64,000 nt of DNA. Source: Gavia stellata (lineage: Eukaryota; Chordata; Aves; Gaviiformes; Gaviidae). The number at the start of each line of letters is the position of its first letter. The stretch's first letter is position 1. Both the position numbers and the translations under genes were made by a program. Location of the stretch: assembly GCF_030936135.1 (NCBI RefSeq), contig NC_082606.1, positions 4,287,255-4,351,254 of the forward strand, given 5' to 3'. Below the pieces are notes generated by a model. The model had not been told where the DNA came from and searched no databases. It was given only the letters and a program-made list of their open reading frames with translations. Of the stretch, positions 37,048 to 47,129 are shown piece after piece.

Positions 37048-39607
37048 CTGGGGGGGGGAGCAGCGGCGGTGAGGGCCCGGCGCGGTCCGTCCCCCCCCGC
37101 CCCCGCGGCGCCCGGCCTCGGCGGGCCGGGGCCTGCCCGTCCCCCGCGGCCCGACGGGGCGGCCCGGCCCGGCGCGGCGCGGCTCACCAGCTGCTGGAAG
37201 GCGGCGGGCTGCTCCAGGTCGCTCTGCAGGGCGAACTCGCTGAGCGCCTTCCAGGGCGGCTGGTAGGTCTGCACCTCCACGGCGCTGCCCTGCACGGCGC
37301 TCTCGTGGCGGATGGGGCTGCCGGCCACCAGCGGCGTCCCGGTGAGGCCCTGCAGGCTCTGCGGGCAGACGGGGCTTCAGCGCGGCTGCCGCCCGAGCCC
37401 GCCGGCCCGGGACACCCACCCCCCGCCACCTCCCTCCCCGGCGGGGCGGGCGGGCGGGTGGGCGCTCACCGTCTTGTCGCTGTGCTGCTGCTGCTGGAGC
37501 TGCTTCATGAGGATGGACTTCTTCTTGTCCTTGCAGCGCTTGTTCTGGAACCAGACGCGGATGACGCGGGGGCTGAGCCCGGTCATCTCCACCAGCTGCT
37601 CCTTCATCAGGGCGTCGGGGCGCGGGTTGGCGGCGTAGCAGGTCCGCAGCGTGTGCAGCTGCTTCTCGTTCAGCACCGTCCGCACGCGGGTGGTCTTCTC
37701 CGCCGCCTTGTGCGCCGGCGGCCGCGGGGCGGGCGGCCGCCCGGGCACCGGCTCTGCGGCGGGCGGGGAGGGCGCGCACCGTCAGCGCCGCCGCCCGCCC
37801 GCCCCAGCCTCCCCGCCCCCCCCCGACCCTCCTGCCGCCCGCCCCGAGGGGGAGCCGGTACCTGCGAGGTGCGCGGCGGCGGGCGGCGGCAGCGCGGGGC
37901 TGCGCGGCCCGCGGGTGGCGGCGCCGTCGGGGGGCGGCCCGTGGTCGGCGCGGCAGAGCAGGTCGCGCTCCCGCAGGCAGAACTGGTCGCCGGGCAGGAG
38001 CTGGCGGCCGCAGGCGGCGCAGCGGAAGCACTCGAGGTGGTAGACGTGGTCGCGGGCGCGCATCACCAGGTCGCTGCTGCTGAAGGCCGCCCGGCACTGG
38101 GCGCACTTGATGCCGAAGAGCCTGCGGGGACGGGACGGGACGGGGCGCGCCGCGCCGTCAGGGCCCGCGGCCGCGCCGTCGGGGCGGCGCCGCGGGGGCG
38201 GGCAGCGGCGGAGAGTCAGGTTTTCGTTTGGGGGAGATTCGGGGCCGGGGAGGGGGGGTGGACGGTTAGGGGCTTTCGTGCTTTTTTGGGTTTGGGTCTG
38301 GTTATTTTTTAACGAGCGTCGGCGCATTCGGGGTCACCTGCTGTAGTCCCGCTTGCAGTAGGCCTTGCCGTCCCGCAGGAAGCATGTGCAGGTCTCGTCC
38401 AGGGGCTGCCCGCACTCGGCGCACTTGAGGCAGGCGACGTGCCACTCCAGGTCCGGCGACACCCGCAGCAGGAAGGGGTCCTGGATGCGGCCCCCGCAGC
38501 CCGCGCACAGGGCCAGCCCCGGCCGCCCTGCCGGGAGCGAGCGGGGCACGGTCAGGGGCAGCGACGTGCGAGAGCAGAAGCACCAGGAATTAGGGAAAGA
38601 CACTTTTTTCTTATTCTTATCTTTTCTTTCTTTCTTTCTTTCTTTTTTTTTTTTTTCAAAATAGGAAGATAGAGAAATAAAGACAGAAACACGGAGAGAA
38701 AGAAAGAAAGGATGGAAACACGACAGGAGAGAAATAAATACAGACAGAAATAAAAATAACAACCCCAGAAACTTGATCGAGGGAAATAAACGCAGAAAGA
38801 CAGAGACACAGAAGTAGAAATTCGGAAAAGGAAACAAAAGTAGAAGCACAGAAACACTAAAACAAAAGCTGAGGAAAAACTGGAAGAAAGAAAAAGAAAT
38901 AAAAACAGAATGACGGAAAGAGAAACAAAACCAACGAAAAAACAGAAAGAGACAGTTAAAACAGGAACACGGACAAACGAAAACAGTAAGAGACAAGAAA
39001 TCAGAGAGACAGAAAGAGAAATAAACCCAAACAAAACCAGAAGAACAGGAAGGGAAAGAAAGAAAGAAAAACGGAAAGAGAAATAAACCGAAAAAAAAGA
39101 ACGACAAACCGAAACACGGAAAGAGAGAGAGAAAGAAAAACGGTAACAGAGGCAGGGGAAGAGGGAAAGAAAGAAAGAAAGAAAGGAAAAGCAGAGGGAA
39201 GGAGAGAAAGAAGTGGGAACGGCAGCGAGGAATGAGATCAGCAGCGCGGACCGCCGAAGGGACAGGCGTTCGGTGAGAAACGGAGCCAGCGGGGACGGGG
39301 AGCGCTGGGCACGAACGGGAATAGCGGCACCGGAGACGCCGCGGGCCGAGCCCGCAGCCGCCCGCGCCCGCCGCCCTGCCGCAGCCCTTCCCGGCGCTGT
39401 CACCGCGCCCGCGGGTCCGGGGCGGCGCGGCGGCCGCCAGCCCGCCCGACGGCAGCGGCGGCGCGGAGCCCGGCCCCGCAGCGTCCCGCAGCGCCCCGCG
39501 GCCGCCCCGCCGCGCCCGCCCGCCCCGGCGCCGCGCTGCGCGCACTTACTCTTGGAGGGCTCCCCCATGGCGCCCGGGAGCGGCCGCGGGAGGAGGATGT
39601 CCACCAT
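36931..39607 (-). CDS. ISL2: ISL2, LIM-homeodomain transcription factor, complete
   Basis: Six minus-strand exons (39550-39607, 38338-38527, 37862-38121, 37470-37753, 37188-37358, 36931-37047) join with consistent phases to 359 codons plus stop, the length of human ISL2. Two LIM domains carry complete zinc-ligand sets: C27, C30, H49, C52, C55, C58, C77, D80 and C89, C92, H111, C114, C117, C120, C139, D142. The homeodomain is about residues 190-249, with helix 3 containing [17 protein letters not shown] (237-242 WFQNKR). The LHX3-binding region is about residues 268-299, and the tail ends in [18 protein letters not shown]. Islet-2 is a nuclear activator/repressor acting with LDB1 and LHX3 in motor neurons and retinal ganglion cells. 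The start MVDI matches the Islet family. The LIM2-homeodomain linker (144-188) is proline- and alanine-rich and diverged. ISL1 is excluded by the synteny and the linker. Confidence 0.96.
37188..37358 (-). CDS. ISL2: ISL2 exon 5: LHX3-binding region
   Basis: 171 bp, exactly 57 codons, residues 265-321, between cccgcag and gtgagc. Includes [20 protein letters not shown] and [19 protein letters not shown], characteristic of Islet proteins. Confidence 0.95.
37470..37753 (-). CDS. ISL2: ISL2 exon 4: homeodomain
   Basis: 284 bp between gccgcag and gtgagc. Encodes residues 170-264 with the complete Islet homeodomain, starting near [20 protein letters not shown] and followed by a short glutamine run (LQQQQH). 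Confidence 0.96.
37862..38121 (-). CDS. ISL2: ISL2 exon 3: LIM domain 2 and start of linker
   Basis: 260 bp between ccccgcag and gtaccg. Encodes residues 83-169: [20 protein letters not shown], the full LIM2 ligand set ending LLCRADH, then an Ala/Pro/Gly linker. Confidence 0.94.
38338..38527 (-). CDS. ISL2: ISL2 exon 2: LIM domain 1
   Basis: 190 bp between ccggcag and gtgacc. Encodes residues 20-82 (plus two bases of 83): [18 protein letters not shown] onward, including all eight ligands of LIM1 and ending YCKRDYS. Confidence 0.95.
38528..39549 (-). other. ISL2: ISL2 intron 1, mostly a purine/pyrimidine-skewed tract
   Basis: 1022-bp intron, about five to ten times longer than the other ISL2 introns (216, 108, 111 and 140 bp). 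Its middle 600 bp is purine-rich on the plus strand and pyrimidine-rich on the transcribed minus strand, so two minus-strand frames are open throughout and run into exons 1 and 2. The right end merges into the promoter CpG island. Confidence 0.9.
38600..39215. repeat. Degenerate GAAA-type purine tract with strand switch
   Basis: The plus strand begins with a pyrimidine block (ctttctttctttctttct and T-run, to about 38656), then switches to about 560 bp of A/G-rich sequence built of variants of agaaagagaaataaac and gaaagaaagaaag. The recurring unit is recognisable but heavily diverged, suggesting an old expanded microsatellite. The two blocks are partly complementary and could pair. Confidence 0.85.
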
Positions 39608-40560
39608 GCGGGCGGCCCCCTGCGCACCGGCCGCGATGCGGGATGCGGGATGCGGCGCCGCCGCTCCACCACTACCCGCGCCGCGCGGGGCGGGGGCCGC
39701 GCCCGCCCCCCCGGGCCCGCCCCGCCGGGCCGCGCCGTGATGTCAGCGCGCACCGGCCGCGGCGGCGGGGGGGGGGGGGGGCGGGGGGCGGCGCTGACCT
39801 CACCGCGCGGCCCCCAGAGGCGATTGGCGGCCGCGGGGAGGGCGCCCGCGGATTGGCCATGGTGAACAATGGGCGCGCGGTGGCGCGCGGCGGGGCGCGG
39901 AGCGGTGCGGAGCGGCGTGGGCTCCCCGCGCCGCAGGCGGGAGCCCGGCTTGGCGTGGCGCGACGCCGGCTCGCACGGCGGGTGCGGGGGGGTAGCCCTC
40001 CTCCGCGGGGGCGGTGGGTGCGCGCCTCAGCGCCCTGCGCCCCGGGCGGCCGCGGGAGCCAGCCGGGGCAGCCGCTGCCGCCCGCGGGACCCCCCGACCG
40101 GCTGGCGCGGTGCCCGGCGCCGTGCGCCCCGTCCCTCTAGGCGGAGGGGACGGCGGCAGCCCCAGGAGCTGGAGATCCGTTTTGGCTTGTTTCCCCTCTG
40201 TTTTCCCTTCTGCCTTGCCTGACCTCTACTTCGCCTTTTATTTTCTCCTCCTTTCATTTCCCTTTCCCTGGTCTCGCCCCTCTCTTTCGCCTTTTATTTC
40301 GTTGTCCCTTTCCCCTGCGTTTCGGCGTGCCGCAGGCAGGTGCCCGCAGACGACGCGGCGGGACAGTCCCCGGCGCTGCGCGGAGGCGCATCGCCGCGGC
40401 AGACGGGAAGGGGGCTCCGCGGTGGACGCCGGCTCAAGGCTTCGCGCCCGCGGAGCAATTCCCTGCTGGGGGGCGTGGGCGGGAGGGCCGCCCCGGCGGA
40501 CCCGAACGGGACCGCCGGCGTCGTCGGGGCGGTCCTCCCGGGCAGCAGCCGCGTGAGGAG
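39230..40560 (-). promoter_or_regulatory. ISL2: ISL2 CpG-island promoter
   Basis: Very GC- and CpG-rich region around and upstream of the ISL2 start codon. On the minus strand, two CCAAT boxes in the same orientation lie at 39823-39827 and 39852-39856, with a SOX-like CATTGTTC (39865-39872) just upstream. A CRE-like TGATGTCA sits near 39738. A G15 run at 39767-39781 interrupts the island. The transcription start was not located; no TATA box is seen near it. Confidence 0.7.
39550..39607 (-). CDS. ISL2: ISL2 exon 1 (coding part)
   Basis: 58 bp encoding [19 protein letters not shown] plus one base, followed by the perfect donor gtaagt. The first codons MVD and the GAM motif match the Islet N-terminus. 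The context before ATG is CGC with G at +4. The second in-frame ATG (residue 14) is less likely because the family starts with MVDI. Confidence 0.88.
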
Positions 40561-42200
40561 TTGAAATTGGAGGGAAAAATAGTACTTTACCGCATTTTCA
40601 TGCACCTGATCCCGTGCTGCTCCTGCAGCTGAGCGTCTCCTGTCGCTTTTTTATCCCTTCTATTCGTTTTTCCTCCCTCTTTGCCCCCAGCCCCCCTATG
40701 GGCTTCCCGTGCATTAGCAGAAAAATAGGGAGAGCACTTCAGCGGCCTTTGACTCGGTTTTAAATTCCCCAAGACTTCGCAGCACAGCGGCACGAGAAGC
40801 TCAAAAGGTCCGTGAAAGCTTATACGTGCTGGAATTGAGATCGCTGCTGTCTTGGGGCTTGGGTACTGGCCCTCCCCTCCACGCAATCGCCTTTTTAATT
40901 TTACACACGGAAATTGACAGGCATAGACCAACCTGTACGGATTGGGAAAGACATGGTGACTTCAAATTTTGGCTCTGGAAGGGCAGGCTGTGCTTGTTTT
41001 GCTTGGAGGAGGGGGGCAGGATGGGTTTTCCAGCTGAAGCACTTGGGGTTTGTGCGAGTCAGGCACCCTGGAAGCTGAGAAGGGGGAGAGGAGGATTTGG
41101 ATAACTGGCGTTTGACTATTCGACCCACTCCCTCCAGCCTGACCACAGCTCCTGCTACGCCTTTGAGGACCCCAAATGCTGAACGCAAACATTTAAGTCT
41201 GTGCAGGAGCCGAGGCGGGAAGCAGTATGGCATTTGGGGCACCCACTTCAGCAGGGGCACACATCGCATGGCGGATTTCGGAATCCCTGCCCGCCCCTGC
41301 ATGTGCAAAGGTGCCATGTGGCAATGACATCTTTGGGGCAGGGAGAGCCCACGTGTCCCCTGCCTGCGTGGCAGCGCCAGGGTGGCCTGTCGGGGTTTGT
41401 GGTCCTATCGCTGCCTGCCGTCAGTGTGGTTCATTTGCCAGCGACAGAGCTGAGCTGAGATGCGAGTGATGCGAAGGGCATCGGAAAAGTTTGGCTGGCT
41501 CTTCAAACTGGGGTCACCCCGTGGGACAGGTGATGGGAAACTCCACAGTGCTGCCATGGCCATGGGGCGGCACGGGGTGTCCTGCCCACGCCTGGGCGCC
41601 TGACAGGAAAGGGGGTGCAGAAGGGTGACTTCAGCCTGAGCCGGAAAACACGGAGTCCTGAGTGAGTCAGTATCTGCATGTGTTAACAATAAAATGCAAA
41701 AATAAAATGTCAGTGATAGGAGAATGAGACATGTCTAAGAATACAGCAGCTTGGCAGGGATGCTCCGTGTTGCATCACCCTTTTTCTCACTTGAGGGCAG
41801 GGTCCTCTCTGCTCTCCCAAACCTCCCACCGGCTTAGGAATAGGAAAGGTTACAGCTGAGCCAGCCAAACTTTTCCAAACGGGCGCAAAGCTGTGCTGCA
41901 GGCACACCTGTGTCAGTACAGAGCAGTGCGCCGACACCAGGCAGGTACGGTGGGACTGGACTCGGTTTGTGATCGGGCAGGTAGGAACGGGGCAGGCAGT
42001 GGTGCATGGGGCAGTTTGGTAGAAAACCCCAAAAAAAGACTTGACAGGGAAATGCTGAAAGTCCTGAACCTCCTCTAGGTGACGTACAAAAAACTTTAAA
42101 ACGACTACAGGTGATGCCAAGAGGCATAAAACCAGCCCGATGCCACCACATTTTACAAACAGGTTAACTGTTGGTTCATTTTGGGGGGGGGGGGTGGTAA
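40561..42200. other. Non-coding stretch upstream of ISL2
   Basis: Moderate-GC sequence directly beyond the ISL2 CpG island. Open frames up to 166 codons overlap on both strands without similarity. A G12 run lies at 42183-42194. I can assign no function. Confidence 0.5.
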
Positions 42201-42207
42201 GGGAAAG

Positions 42208-42250
42208 CACATCATAAAATCTAGAATAATTCAGGTCAGGAGGGACCTCT
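42208..42250 (-). mobile_element. Tiny CR1 3'-end remnant
   Basis: The segment atcataaaatctagaataat followed by tcaggtcaggagggacctct reads like the complement of a CR1 tail (agaatcat...ggttggaagggacctct). Only about 40 bp are recognisable, so this is a modest call. Confidence 0.45.
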
Positions 42251-43014
42251 GGAAAACTGCTTTCAGGTTGATTTAAAATGCTGGAAGCATTTGTTACTCA
42301 AAACCCAATGCAATCTCTCCTGCCACACCGATTACTCCCTGCTCTCCTCCACCCAGTGTCCACAGTTTCCAACCGCTTTTGGGGCAATTCCGGTTGGGTT
42401 TGGTGCGAGAGCTGGCAGGGGCTGCCTGGCCGCGGGGTGCGGCCGGCTAACAGTGCTTCCCACTCTCTACAGAGCAACTCTTTGGTTTTTGCTCCCAAAT
42501 AAAAATACAAGTTCCCTCTAGAAAGGGGAAACGGTAACAATTTTTTTTGTTTCCAGCAGATTGCAAAGGCAGTAAATGCTGATTCTTTCAGAGCCAGCCA
42601 CGGATTAAGTCCATTATAAAATTAAAACAGATGGAACACAATTTCACTTACATTACAAAAAAGGACAGGAACCATCTGCAATAAGATTTAGCATTGCAAA
42701 GCTATTGTTATCATGTTACTATTAAAACCTTTGATGAAGGGTTTTCTTTTCTTTTATAAACTTGTTCACATGAAACAAATGTTTTATTTATCCATCTTCC
42801 TAAGATAATAATATTTTATTTAAAAAGATGACATCTCTCAAAAAAACAGCTCTTGGTTCTAACAGAACACGTAAAACCAAAGAAACATCGTAAAACTCCA
42901 ACGTCGAACCACTGGGGGCTTCAGTGGGGAGGATGTAGCAAAAGGAGAATTCCCTGTCCATTTTTCCTTTAAAAAACATTTCCCTGTGTTTGGGGACAAT
43001 GTCTGATACTGAAA

Positions 43015-43270
43015 ATAGATAATTAATGAGATAATGGGATACTGCATGTCACCTCCTGTCCAATGGGATTATCTGATGGCTAATTATGGACAGATTGTGA
43101 TTAATGTGATTATGGATTGGATATTAATCTGATTCTGGATTGATCTAGTTATGTTTTAGTCTGCTCCAAATGGTTAATTGGATCTGAGATAATAGAAATG
43201 CAGCTTGCACCAGATTTTGCCACATCAGTTGATGAAGTATCTTTTGATCTGGGTGGGTTGCGAACAATAA
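43015..43270. promoter_or_regulatory. Candidate enhancer: GATTA/TAAT cluster 3.4 kb upstream of ISL2
   Basis: A 250-bp stretch repeats the words GATTA, GGATT and TAAT many times: ggattatctgatggctaatt, then gtgattaatgtgattatgga, ttggatattaatctgattct and ggttaattggatc. Both TAATTA-type and GGATTA-type (K50) homeodomain cores are present. The repetition is irregular, not a tandem array. A developmental enhancer for ISL2 is the natural guess; no conservation data are available here. Confidence 0.4.
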
Positions 43271-43449
43271 ATTATTTACAGCTGTTGAGAAAATGACTCT
43301 TCCTTAGAATGTAGTCATTCATTTTATTTTCGAGAGCCTTTGAAAACAAAATCAATATCCTTTTTAAAAGGAGATGTTGACAAAAGAAAGGCACGTACAT
43401 AACTCACAAACAAATGTGACGAAATTAAACAGTGGTTAACCCGGTGGCC

Positions 43450-45600
43450 TAATGTCTGGTGATGCATTTGAATTGCTATGTGGAGCTTTGGGCTCAATTC
43501 TTCTGAGACCAGCAGGGGTTGGGAGCATTGCAGGGGAAGAGGGCCCAGCTCTGGGGAAAGTGGTATTGCACAAGAGCTACTGCCAGCCCTGCTATTGATT
43601 AAGAATCAGCCATGGTAAAATGGCAACGGGAGCCCTTGCCATTTCTTCCCCTCCGGATAAGAAGGATTCGGGAAGTTCACAGGCGCAGAAAGGACTCATT
43701 GGCCCACCTCATCTGGCTTCCTTCATACCACGCCATGCAGTTGGACCCAGTATTATTATTTTTTCCCCTCGCAGTCAGCCCGTTAGTTTATGGTTGACCT
43801 CAGTCATGTCTCTCAGAGATGTATCTGCTCTTGATGTAGCCTGCCAGCACGGGAGAGGCTGCCCCGCTCCCTGCGAAGCCATCCTGCTCGGTAACTACTT
43901 TCACTGAAATGGCAAATGAAGTGTATATTTTAGGTTCAGCCCCCAGCCACTGGATCTCATTATGCCATTATCTGCAGGATTAAAGGCAATGGGTAAGTTG
44001 CAGCACCTAAGACTTAGTGATGGGATGAGCGGGAGGTGCATTAGCCTTTGTCACTGGGTGGCTTAAGCCGCAGGTAACTTCACCAGAAGGTGCTCCTTCT
44101 CTCAACAGGCTTTGAAATAAATATACCAAAAACCAAGCAGGTCCCAAAACACTGGAAACAGGGGCCTGTTGCAGCTGCTGCACGTAGTGCTAAAGTGTTA
44201 CTCGCTGAGCTGAAACTGAAGGAAAAAAGGAAAAAGCAACTTCCCCTGAAGTGCTTGCAGGCATGGAAAGGGCCGTTCCCCTGGGGTGATTTCACGCGCT
44301 GGCTGTCCCTGCCTCTGCAGGAATGGCTTGGGCTGGCACGAGCGGGAATACAGTGGCATCTGGATTCCTCTCCAGCAGCGTAACGGGCAGTAAATGCAGC
44401 TGCCTGTTTAAAAAATAATGCTGCTATAACCCGGCAGAGAATTTTACACGCATCTCCCATTAGCAACAAGGCGAGCTGCATGCCGAAGGAAGGCGGCAGG
44501 TCGTGGAACACCCATTGCAGGTGTCCACACCGGGATGGGAGCAGAGCTTTCCCCGCTGGCAACTCTTCCCTCATTCTCTGCACAAACCACATTTGCTCCC
44601 GGGCAGGACAAGCTGCCTTCCAAGGTAACCTGGGCCTTTGCTTCCAGGAGGTTATGAGGGTCCCTTTTTGCCCGTGACCTTGGCAGAAGGGGCTCCTTTA
44701 ACTCCTCTGGTGATCTCGTCCTCTAGGAATATGCAGCAAATGTGACGTGATATTGCTCCCTGACTCCCTTGTTACTTGATTGGCACATGGAAATGATAAG
44801 CAAGTGAGAGGAGTTTATAAGAAAGGGGAAACACCTGCCTGTGGTGGTTTTGTAGACTCAGTATCAGCAGAAGGGTTGTCTCTGCCACGGAGTGGCTTTG
44901 GGGGAGCGCTTTCCTCTGTCCCCTGCTTTGGAAATAGGGCTCATGGCATTGTCCCCTTCCAGGGGGCTGCTGTCAGGCCTCATGAAAGACAACTTGCTGA
45001 TCTGAGACCCACAGGTGAGTGGTTGTAAGATGATCTGGGCAGAGCATTGAGCACACCTGTGGTGGTGTTTTATTATAAAGGAACTCAAATGTCAGACATG
45101 TTGAGATGTATTTTTGCGCCAGTGAGGGTGAGAGGCAGAGAGCAGGACCCTGGGGAGACACGCCCCACGTTGTGCAGAGAGTCCTGTGTTGTGGCTGTGG
45201 GGAAGGGGTGAGTGCAGGGGGATGGGCAGCGTCCTGGGGTGGCTGAACCACTCGGTTCACGTGAGCTTGCAGCACTTGAGTACAAAATATTTCAGCAGCA
45301 GAGATCTCTCCTGCTGCCACTTCCGAGGTGGGTTTTTGTCCCATCCCTGTGTTTTTTGCTGCCCATCCGGTGCTGGGCCGTGGGTCCTGCCTGTCGGCTC
45401 AAGAGAGCCCCGCTGAGCCGTAAGCAGGCTGCAGTTGCTTTAACGTTATTGGATTTTGACAGATTAGGAGGTGAATTGTTTCGTGTATTGGGGAAGCCTC
45501 CCAAATGAAGCTCTTTTAATTTGAGTCAGCTATGCCCTGGGTGATTGCAGGACGAGTAAGCTAAGGATGACCTGTGACAGAGGGGACCAGCATAGCGGTA
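43450..45600. other. Non-coding stretch in ISL2-ETFA spacer
   Basis: Moderate-GC DNA between the two AT-rich motif clusters. Open frames of 60-170 codons are scattered on both strands without known similarity. No retroposon was recognised. Confidence 0.5.
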
Positions 45601-45936
45601 ATAAAAAAATTCCTGCCCTTCACTAAATTCCTTAGTCATGGGGCTGTATTAGCTGGATTCCCTATGTTTTAATTAGGAATAATGTATTTTAAGGGAACCA
45701 AAATCTGATTCTAGTGGGCACACGGTTACATATTTGTGATGGTTCTTGTTTCATTTGGCTTTTGTAGAGATACCAATACAGGTACCTGCTCCTGTTTGCA
45801 ACCATATTTTTAAAAGTTTGAGTAATCTGTGTTACTGATTTCTTCTTTTTTTTTTTTCTTTCCCCCCCTCCCAATAGTGTGAAAAAATGTAATTCCCTTT
45901 CCAATGCAGAAATTGGGTCAGCAGATCCTAATGAAA

Positions 45937-46800
45937 TAATCCTGGATAACAATGCACCATACAAGGATCTGCTTCCACTAATTAATGACTGATTTTTCTT
46001 TCAAAGTACTATCCTCTGCCTGTGGTGGATGGTGACTCCACCTTCAGTGGCACCTGTTTGTTGCATGTTACACCGTTTTTATTATTGTTATGCCCTAGGT
46101 GGGAAGGTCAAATAGAAAAAAGCTTTTTGCCACGGTTCAGCTAATACGGATCACGCTGATATAATCCCTACCTGATTACAGTTATAAGTTCCTAAAACAC
46201 TGGCCATAAGTGATAAAGACTTCCTTTGTGCTCCAGGGTGTAATCCGCATCAAGCCAGTTTCAATAAGGATTATGTGCATCTGAAGTGTTGCTGAGGTTT
46301 CGAATCAAAATTATAAACAGAAAACATAGTAAAAAGCCTGTCATGTCTCTGGATTGGTGACGCTACACCTTGAAATCTGACCTACAGGGTGGCGATGTCA
46401 CTCTGCTCATGAAAACACGATATAAGCCAGATACATAGTGAAAGGATCAACTTATTCTGAGCTATGACGCAATTAGGTCAATTTTCATAGTAGCTACCTT
46501 TTGTTTTGGTCTGAGGTATTAAAAAACAAACTCAAATGAGATGGGATTGTTTATTTTTGTGCTTTTGGGGTTTTTTGGGTGTGCATGTGTTGTTTCTTTT
46601 CATTAAAGATTTCATCCCCATGAGATGTGCGTGTTGGAAGCTCGGTTTTGCAGCTTAAAATAGGATTATGAAATTGCGTGCCACGCTTTTAATGAGTAAA
46701 ATAGCTTAACAAGAAAGACGTAATGGCCAAATTAAGGATGCCCAGGATGTTCTTATTTTGCATCCTTGTTTTGCTTTTGTTGTTCCTTTTGTTGGATTAC
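45937..46800. promoter_or_regulatory. Candidate enhancer: K50 homeodomain (TAATCC) site cluster
   Basis: TAATCC or its complement GGATTA occurs at 45937-45942, 46162-46167, 46241-46246, 46268-46273 and 46794-46799, with one more at about 47124. Chance predicts under one per 860 bp. A SOX-like AACAATG lies at about 45948. OTX, PITX and CRX bind this core. Function is inferred only. Confidence 0.35.
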
Positions 46801-47129
46801 CTAGGGTGAGGATAGGGATTTCTATACTGTATGAAATGTCTCATCTCTAAAGAGTTATGCTGCACCTTAACCATCTCTCAAATTGGCAGTAAAGAGCTGC
46901 TTCAATTATTTATCGTCTTCTCAAACCCATCTCAGGGTCCTGTGACTTCTGCAAAATCATCCTTCTCCTCATCTTCATGAATACTTATTTTTTTTCACCC
47001 CATCACTTGCTCAATCCAGGAGACGCACAGGCAGCCCCAAATACTGTTTTCTTCATTTTTTGGGGACTGGATGAAGGGTGAAGCCAGGCCTGGGCAGAAG
47101 TTAGAGCAGTGCTGGAGCTACTTTAATCC

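Noticed and set aside
36837-38312. Plus-strand 491-codon open frame, the longest in the window
   Set aside because: It lies antisense across ISL2 exons 3-6. The GC-rich sequence rarely makes stops, and the translation is Arg/Gly/Pro/Ala-rich without any domain.
38334-39607. Minus-strand frames of 403 and 351 codons rich in Phe, Leu and Ser
   Set aside because: They are ISL2 exon 1 and exon 2 read into the pyrimidine-rich intron 1; correct splice sites and phases give the normal ISL2 protein.
41710-44592. Minus-strand frames of 166 and 170 codons in the ISL2-ETFA spacer
   Set aside because: No recognisable family, no splice-consistent neighbours, and competing open frames on the other strand.
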